Below, in pieces: positions 4,546-8,560 of a stretch of 8,560 nt of DNA (within the stretch, counting starts at the first letter, position 1; every line of letters starts with the position of its first letter). The notes below the pieces were generated by a model that saw nothing but the letters and a program-made list of their open reading frames with translations, was not told the origin of the DNA and made no database searches. This DNA comes from an uncultured Clostridia bacterium (GTDB lineage: Bacteria; Bacillota_A; Clostridia; Christensenellales; Aristaeellaceae). Where the stretch lies: contig CAMBWJ010000059.1 of assembly GCA_945871545.1 (NCBI GenBank), positions 1 through 8,560 on the forward strand. Reading direction: 5' to 3'. The position numbers and the translations under genes are program-made.

Positions 4546-6636
4546 ATGCGTTTTTCCAAAGCGGTCGTCAAGTGCCGCATTCCCATACTGATCGTTGCGC
4601 TGATCTTGATGGTTCCGTCGGTGCTGGGCATGGCGGCCACCCGCATCAACTACGACATGCTCAACTACCTGCCCGACGACATGGACACGGTCATCGGCCA
4701 GGACGCGCTGTTGGACGACTTCGGCAAGGGCGCGTTCTCCTTCGTGATCGTGGAGGATATGCCGCTCAAGGACGTGGCCGCGCTGAAGGTGCGGATCGAG
4801 GAAGTGGATCACGTGGAGTCGGTCATCTGGTACGACTCCTTCGCCGATCTCTCCATCCCCATGGAGCTGCTGCCGGACAAGATCTACAACGCATTCAACT
4901 CCGGCGACGCCACGATGATGGCTGTGTTCTTCGACACCTCCACCTCCGCGGACGAGACCATGGACGCCATCCGGGACATCCGCGCGGTGGCGGGCAAACA
5001 GTGCTTCGTCTCCGGCATGTCCGCGCTGGTCACGGACCTGAAGGATCTATGCGAACAGGAGGAACCCATCTATGTCGGCATCGCGGTCGTGCTGGCCTGC
5101 GCGGCGATGATGCTCTTCCTGGACGGCTGGCTGGTGCCCTTCGTGTTCCTGGCGAGCATTGGCATGGCGATCCTGTTAAACCTGGGCACCAATTACTTCC
5201 TGGGAGAGATTTCCTATATCACGAAGGCACTGTCCGCCGTGCTGCAGCTGGCGGTGACGATGGACTACTCCATCTTCCTCTGGCATAGCTACAACGAGCA
5301 GCGCGAGCGCCTCGCCGACAACAAGGAGGCCATGGCCGCGGCCATCCACGAGACGCTGACCTCCGTGGTGGGCAGCTCCATCACCACCATCGCAGGCTTT
5401 GCGGCGCTGTGCTTCATGAGTTTCACGCTGGGCCGCGACCTGGGCCTGGTCATGGCCAAGGGCGTGCTGCTGGGTGTGATCGGCTGCGTGACCATCCTGC
5501 CCGCGCTGATCCTGGTGTTTGACAAGCCGCTGCAAAAGACGAAGCACCGCTCCATCATCCCCAGCATGGACGGCTTCGCCAAGGGCGTGACCAAGGTATT
5601 TCCGATCTTCCTGATCGTCTTCGTCCTGCTGGTCTATCCCGCCTGGTACGGCTACGACCAGACCAACGGCGAGGTCTACTACGACCTGGGCGAGTGCCTG
5701 CCGGAGGACATGGAGTACGTCATCGCCAACAGCAAATTGAGTGAGCTGTTTAACGTGGCGTCCACCCACATGCTGCTGGTGGACGCGCATCTGCCCGCAA
5801 AGACCGTCTGCGCAATGACCGACGAGATGGAGCAGGTGGACGGCGTGAAGTACGTGCTGGGGCTGGAATCGATCGTCGGCGCGGAGATTCCCGAGGCCAT
5901 GATTCCCGCATCCATCAAGGAAATCCTGAAGTCTGACCGCTGGGAGCTGCTGCTGATCAACTCCGAATACAAGGTCGCCAGCGATGCGGTGAACGACCAG
6001 CTCGACCAGCTCACCGCCATCCTCAAAAAGTACGATGAGACCGGCATGCTCATCGGCGAGGCACCCTGCACCAAGGATATGATCGAGACCACCGACCACG
6101 ACTTCCAGGTGGTCAATGCGGTCTCCATCCTGGCGATCTTCGTGATCATCGCGCTGGTGGAGAAGAGCCTGTCGCTGCCGTTCATCCTGATCTCGGTCAT
6201 CGAGCTGGCGATCTTCATCAACCTGGGGCTGCCCCACTACCTGGGCCAGTCGCTGCCGTTCATCGCGCCGATCTGCATCTCGACCATCCAGCTGGGCGCG
6301 ACGGTGGACTACGCCATCCTGATGACCACCCGCTACAAGGCCGAGCGCGCCTCCGGGAAGTCCAAGCGGGACGCCGTATCTATCGCCCTGAGCACCTCCA
6401 CGCCGTCGATCATCGTCAGCGGCATGGGCCTGTTCGCCGCGACCTTCGGCGTGGCCGTCTACTCGGACATCGACATCATCAGCTCCATGTGCATGCTGAT
6501 GGCCCGCGGCGCGATCGTGAGCATGCTGTGCGTGCTGCTGATCCTGCCCGCGCTGCTGATGCTCTGCGACGGATTGATTCGCCACACCACGCTGGGTATG
6601 AAAGTGAAAGCTGAAAAGGAGGTTGAATCTCTATGA
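4546..6636 (+). CDS. MMPL/RND-family transporter
   Basis: A 696-residue membrane protein with the duplicated RND fold: one N-terminal helix (11-30), a large extracytoplasmic loop (about 31-173), five helices (from about 174 to 325), then the same arrangement repeated (helix 351-368, loop 369-520, helices from about 522 to 675), 12 helices in all. The proton-relay signature of MMPL proteins appears in both halves: T238-M-D240-Y-S in the first and T586-V-D588-Y-A in the second, each in helix 4 of its half. Such pumps use the proton gradient to export lipids or other hydrophobic molecules; the substrate here is unknown. At about 700 residues it matches the compact Firmicutes MMPL (YdfJ-like) size. 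GGAAGGGAGG at 4525-4534 lies 11 bases before the ATG, slightly long. Its stop overlaps the next start by 4 bases (ATGA), implying translational coupling with the secreted partner. Confidence 0.9.
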   Translation: MRFSKAVVKCRIPILIVALILMVPSVLGMAATRINYDMLNYLPDDMDTVIGQDALLDDFGKGAFSFVIVEDMPLKDVAALKVRIEEVDHVESVIWYDSFADLSIPMELLPDKIYNAFNSGDATMMAVFFDTSTSADETMDAIRDIRAVAGKQCFVSGMSALVTDLKDLCEQEEPIYVGIAVVLACAAMMLFLDGWLVPFVFLASIGMAILLNLGTNYFLGEISYITKALSAVLQLAVTMDYSIFLWHSYNEQRERLADNKEAMAAAIHETLTSVVGSSITTIAGFAALCFMSFTLGRDLGLVMAKGVLLGVIGCVTILPALILVFDKPLQKTKHRSIIPSMDGFAKGVTKVFPIFLIVFVLLVYPAWYGYDQTNGEVYYDLGECLPEDMEYVIANSKLSELFNVASTHMLLVDAHLPAKTVCAMTDEMEQVDGVKYVLGLESIVGAEIPEAMIPASIKEILKSDRWELLLINSEYKVASDAVNDQLDQLTAILKKYDETGMLIGEAPCTKDMIETTDHDFQVVNAVSILAIFVIIALVEKSLSLPFILISVIELAIFINLGLPHYLGQSLPFIAPICISTIQLGATVDYAILMTTRYKAERASGKSKRDAVSIALSTSTPSIIVSGMGLFAATFGVAVYSDIDIISSMCMLMARGAIVSMLCVLLILPALLMLCDGLIRHTTLGMKVKAEKEVESL
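6614..6623 (+). promoter_or_regulatory. Ribosome binding site inside the MMPL gene's end
   Basis: AAAAGGAGGT lies within the last codons of the transporter gene, 9 bases before the ATG at 6633 whose bases overlap the transporter's TGA. It is among the strongest binding sites in the window and fixes the start of the secreted partner. Confidence 0.85.
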
Positions 6637-8560
6637 AAAAGCGTATTCTGGCCGCCGTCGTCGCCGCGGCGATGCTGCTGACCGCGGTGCTCCCATGTGC
6701 GCTGGCGGAGCGCGAGGATAAAAAGGAAATGGTCTATGTGCTGGCGGACGCGACCGGCGAAGTCAATGAAATCATCGTCAGCGAGCATTTGTACAACCGC
6801 GACAGGGAGGCGCAGCTTCGCGACGTCAGCCGCCTGACGGACATCGAGAACGTCGGCGAGGACATGACCTTCACCACCGACGGCGACGCCATCCTCTGGA
6901 ACGCCAACGGCAACGACGTCCGCTACGAGGGCGTCTCCACGGAGCCGCTGCCCGTAGACGTGCGCATCACCTACACGCTGGACGGCGCGGAGATCGCGCC
7001 CGAAGATCTGAAGGGCAAGAGCGGCCATCTGGTCATGCACATCGACTATTCCTCCAAGCAGACGGAGACGGTCAAGATCGGCGGCGAGAATGTCGAAATG
7101 CCCCTGCCCTTCCTGATGGCCACGGTGCTGCTGGCCGACGAGGACGTGTACAGCAACATCGAGGTCACCAACGGCCACATCGTGGACGCGGGCAACTTCA
7201 CGATGGTCCTGTGCTACGGCCTGCCGGGCGTCAGCGAGGCCCTCAAGCTGGAGGACATCGAAGACCTCGACCTGGACATCCCCACCTCCGCCGAGATCCG
7301 CGCGGACGTGACGGACTTCAGTACCTCCGGAACCTACACCCTCGCCACCAATTCCATCTTCCAGGAGGAGGACGGCGAGCTGTCGCTGGATCTGGACGTC
7401 GACGAGCTGTCCGAGGATCTGAACGACGCGATCACCCAGCTGCTGGACGGCGTCGCCGAGCTGACGGACGGCATGGGCGAGCTCAAGGACGGCGTGGACG
7501 AACTCGCCGACGGCGTGGATGAACTGGCAGACGGCGCAGGCGAACTCAACGACGGCGCGGGCGAGCTGTCCGACGGTCTGGACGAGATCGATTCCAACAG
7601 CGACAACCTCGTGGACGCCGCGGCGCAGATTCTGCAGACCGTGCTGGACACGGCAAACGATTCGCTGGCCGAGTCGAAATCGGATTTCGATAAATTGGAC
7701 ATCGAGCTGAGAACGCTGACCGTGGAGAACTACGACGAGGAGATCGAGCGCCTGGAGCGCGAGCTGCTGGCGAATGTGGAGGACTACATCTACGAACAGG
7801 CGGACAGGACGCTGAAGAGCAAGGTAAACGCCGCCGTGTATGCGGAGGTCGTCTCCCAGGTGCAGCAGGCGGCGCGCGAAAAGGTCGAAGCGCAGGTCAT
7901 CGCGGTCGTGGAAGCCGAGGTTCGCAAGCAGGTGGAAGCGGGTGCATCGGAGCTGGTCGCCTCCAAGGTGCTGGAAGGCGCACGGGCGAAGGTTCGTCAG
8001 CAGGTGGAAGCCGCTGTGGAAGCACAGGTGCAGGCCGCCGTGGAAGCCGCGGCACGCCAGAAGATTGAAGCCGCCGTGCGCAATCCCGACGAAGCGACGC
8101 TGAACGCCCAGATCGACCAGCAGATGCAATCTGCCGCGGTGCAGGCGGAAATCGACGCCAACGTGCAGCAGCAGATGCAGTCCGACGCGGTACAGGCCAT
8201 GATCGACGCGCAACTGGAGCCTATCGTCCGCGAAAAGGTGGAGGCGGCGTACAGTGCGCAGATTCGGCAGCAGGTCGCGTCAAGCGTCAGGGAAGCAGTC
8301 ACCGCCGAGGTGCGCGCCGCAGTCGAAGCTGAAATCCGCCGGGAAATCATGGCCGCACTGACGCAGCCCGAGGAGACGGAGGAGCCTGAGACAACGAATG
8401 CTCCGGAACCTGGCGACACACCTGAGCCTTCGATTGAACCTGCGCCCGCAAATTCGCCTGAATCAACGGATTCCGAAGAAAACGCCATTGAATTTCTCCC
8501 GCTGGATCTGCTGTTCCCCGCTGCGATTGCGGAGGGGGAGGATGTACAGGATCGAATCGA
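6633..8560 (+). CDS. Secreted heptad-repeat/coiled-coil protein, MMPL partner (3'-truncated by window)
   Basis: At least 642 residues; no stop before the right edge. A signal peptide is clear: M-K-K-R, a hydrophobic core (5-20), and A23-L-A25 before E26 as the cleavage site; Cys22 is not in a good lipobox. Residues about 30-260 form a likely beta-rich extracytoplasmic domain (V-Y-V-L-A-D-A-x-G near 35-43; W90; a Gly/Asp-rich middle). Residues 270-318 are seven uninterrupted L-x-D-G-x-x-E-type heptads, the 'xxxLxxG' repeat also found in YhgE/Pip-type proteins. About 330-578 is a long Ala/Gln/Glu/Val-rich helical region, probably coiled coil; 579-617 is Pro/Glu/Thr-rich; then a hydrophobic stretch L622 to A633. 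A C-terminal membrane anchor may lie beyond the window. Translational coupling to the MMPL gene suggests an envelope partner for that pump. Function unknown; I recognise the architecture, not a named protein. Confidence 0.8.
   Translation, partial: MKKRILAAVVAAAMLLTAVLPCALAEREDKKEMVYVLADATGEVNEIIVSEHLYNRDREAQLRDVSRLTDIENVGEDMTFTTDGDAILWNANGNDVRYEGVSTEPLPVDVRITYTLDGAEIAPEDLKGKSGHLVMHIDYSSKQTETVKIGGENVEMPLPFLMATVLLADEDVYSNIEVTNGHIVDAGNFTMVLCYGLPGVSEALKLEDIEDLDLDIPTSAEIRADVTDFSTSGTYTLATNSIFQEEDGELSLDLDVDELSEDLNDAITQLLDGVAELTDGMGELKDGVDELADGVDELADGAGELNDGAGELSDGLDEIDSNSDNLVDAAAQILQTVLDTANDSLAESKSDFDKLDIELRTLTVENYDEEIERLERELLANVEDYIYEQADRTLKSKVNAAVYAEVVSQVQQAAREKVEAQVIAVVEAEVRKQVEAGASELVASKVLEGARAKVRQQVEAAVEAQVQAAVEAAARQKIEAAVRNPDEATLNAQIDQQMQSAAVQAEIDANVQQQMQSDAVQAMIDAQLEPIVREKVEAAYSAQIRQQVASSVREAVTAEVRAAVEAEIRREIMAALTQPEETEEPETTNAPEPGDTPEPSIEPAPANSPESTDSEENAIEFLPLDLLFPAAIAEGEDVQDRI
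7440..7586 (+). repeat. Seven tandem L-x-D-G heptads (21-base period)
   Basis: Within the secreted protein, residues 270-318 repeat with an exact 7-residue period: L270, L277, L284, L291, L298, L305 and L312, each followed two and three residues later by D-G. The DNA period is 21 bases with no indels. The codons vary between copies, so selection has acted on the protein pattern rather than this being a recent DNA duplication. Confidence 0.9.
8118..8210 (+). repeat. Imperfect 42-base direct repeat in the coiled-coil region
   Basis: Two copies (8118-8159 and 8169-8210; 51-base offset) each encode Q-Q-M-Q-S-x-A-V-Q-A-x-I-D-A. The copies differ at several third positions and two codons, indicating an old internal duplication of a helical unit of about 17 residues. 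Confidence 0.75.

Noticed and set aside
3139..4812. 557-codon minus-strand open frame opposite TetR, DUF308 and the start of MMPL
   Set aside because: It runs across two terminators' worth of intergenic DNA and three well-supported plus-strand genes, has His/Asp/Gln-rich low-complexity composition typical of antisense frames in GC-biased genes, and has no recognisable domain.
3846..5288. 480-codon plus-strand frame overlapping DUF308 and MMPL
   Set aside because: It is out of frame with both genes, is Arg/His/Gly-rich, and the strong ribosome binding site at 3924-3931 serves the DUF308 start instead.
5176..6585. 469-codon minus-strand open frame opposite the MMPL gene
   Set aside because: His/Asp/Gln-rich shadow produced by the strong codon bias of the transporter gene; no credible domain.
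6696..6707. Lipoprotein signal around Cys22 of the secreted protein
   Set aside because: The residues before the Cys are V-L-P; a Pro at -1 does not fit a lipobox, whereas A-L-A before E26 fits signal peptidase I.
6459..8213. 584-codon minus-strand open frame opposite the secreted protein gene
   Set aside because: Its periodic composition mirrors the heptads and Ala-rich helices of the plus-strand gene; it is a shadow.
1..8560. CRISPR arrays, insertion sequences, tRNA or rRNA genes, attachment sites
   Set aside because: No spaced direct repeats, terminal inverted repeats with transposase, or cloverleaf/rRNA sequences were seen; the only tandem repeat is protein-coding.

Overview
The window looks like a piece of a moderately GC-rich Firmicutes/Clostridia-type chromosome. 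The support is textbook AGGAGG-type ribosome binding sites before nearly every gene, extended -10 promoters, compact hairpin-plus-T-tract terminators, and protein families whose sequence style (RelQ/RelP-like synthetase, clostridial phasin-like + UbiB pair, CmpB-type permease) matches Clostridia. The species cannot be named from the sequence alone. There is no RNA gene, insertion sequence, CRISPR array or integration scar that I can see; it reads as ordinary core/accessory chromosome.

Layout. (1) Bases 1-789, minus strand: a small alarmone (p)ppGpp synthetase (789-70), followed after 10 bases by the first 19 codons of a probable CmpB-family membrane protein that runs off the left edge. (2) Bases 790-1090: an AT-rich divergent intergenic region with candidate promoters for both directions and two small hairpins. 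(3) Bases 1091-3066, plus strand: a two-gene operon encoding a short phasin-like protein and a UbiB/ABC1/AarF atypical kinase with two C-terminal membrane segments, closed by a strong terminator at 3097-3134. (4) Bases 3208-3765: a single TetR/AcrR-type regulator with its own extended -10 promoter and its own terminator. (5) Bases 3940-8560: a three-gene operon, starting from an extended -10 promoter at about 3872-3899, encoding a six-TM DUF308/HdeD-like protein, a 12-TM MMPL/RND-type transporter, and a secreted protein that starts inside the transporter's stop codon. The last protein has a signal peptide, seven perfect L-x-D-G heptads, a long Ala/Gln/Glu-rich helical region and a Pro/Glu-rich stretch, and is cut by the right edge.

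How the parts work together. The TetR gene lies immediately upstream of, and in the same direction as, the DUF308-MMPL-heptad operon. The simplest model is a regulator controlling an envelope/efflux module whose transporter works with a dedicated extracytoplasmic partner; the 4-base ATGA overlap implies coupled production of transporter and partner. The phasin-UbiB pair is a separate unit of unknown role: UbiB proteins support quinone synthesis in respiring bacteria, but no quinone or PHA genes are visible here. I found no clearly unprecedented system. The most interesting item is the MMPL-coupled heptad/coiled-coil secreted protein and its putative TetR control.
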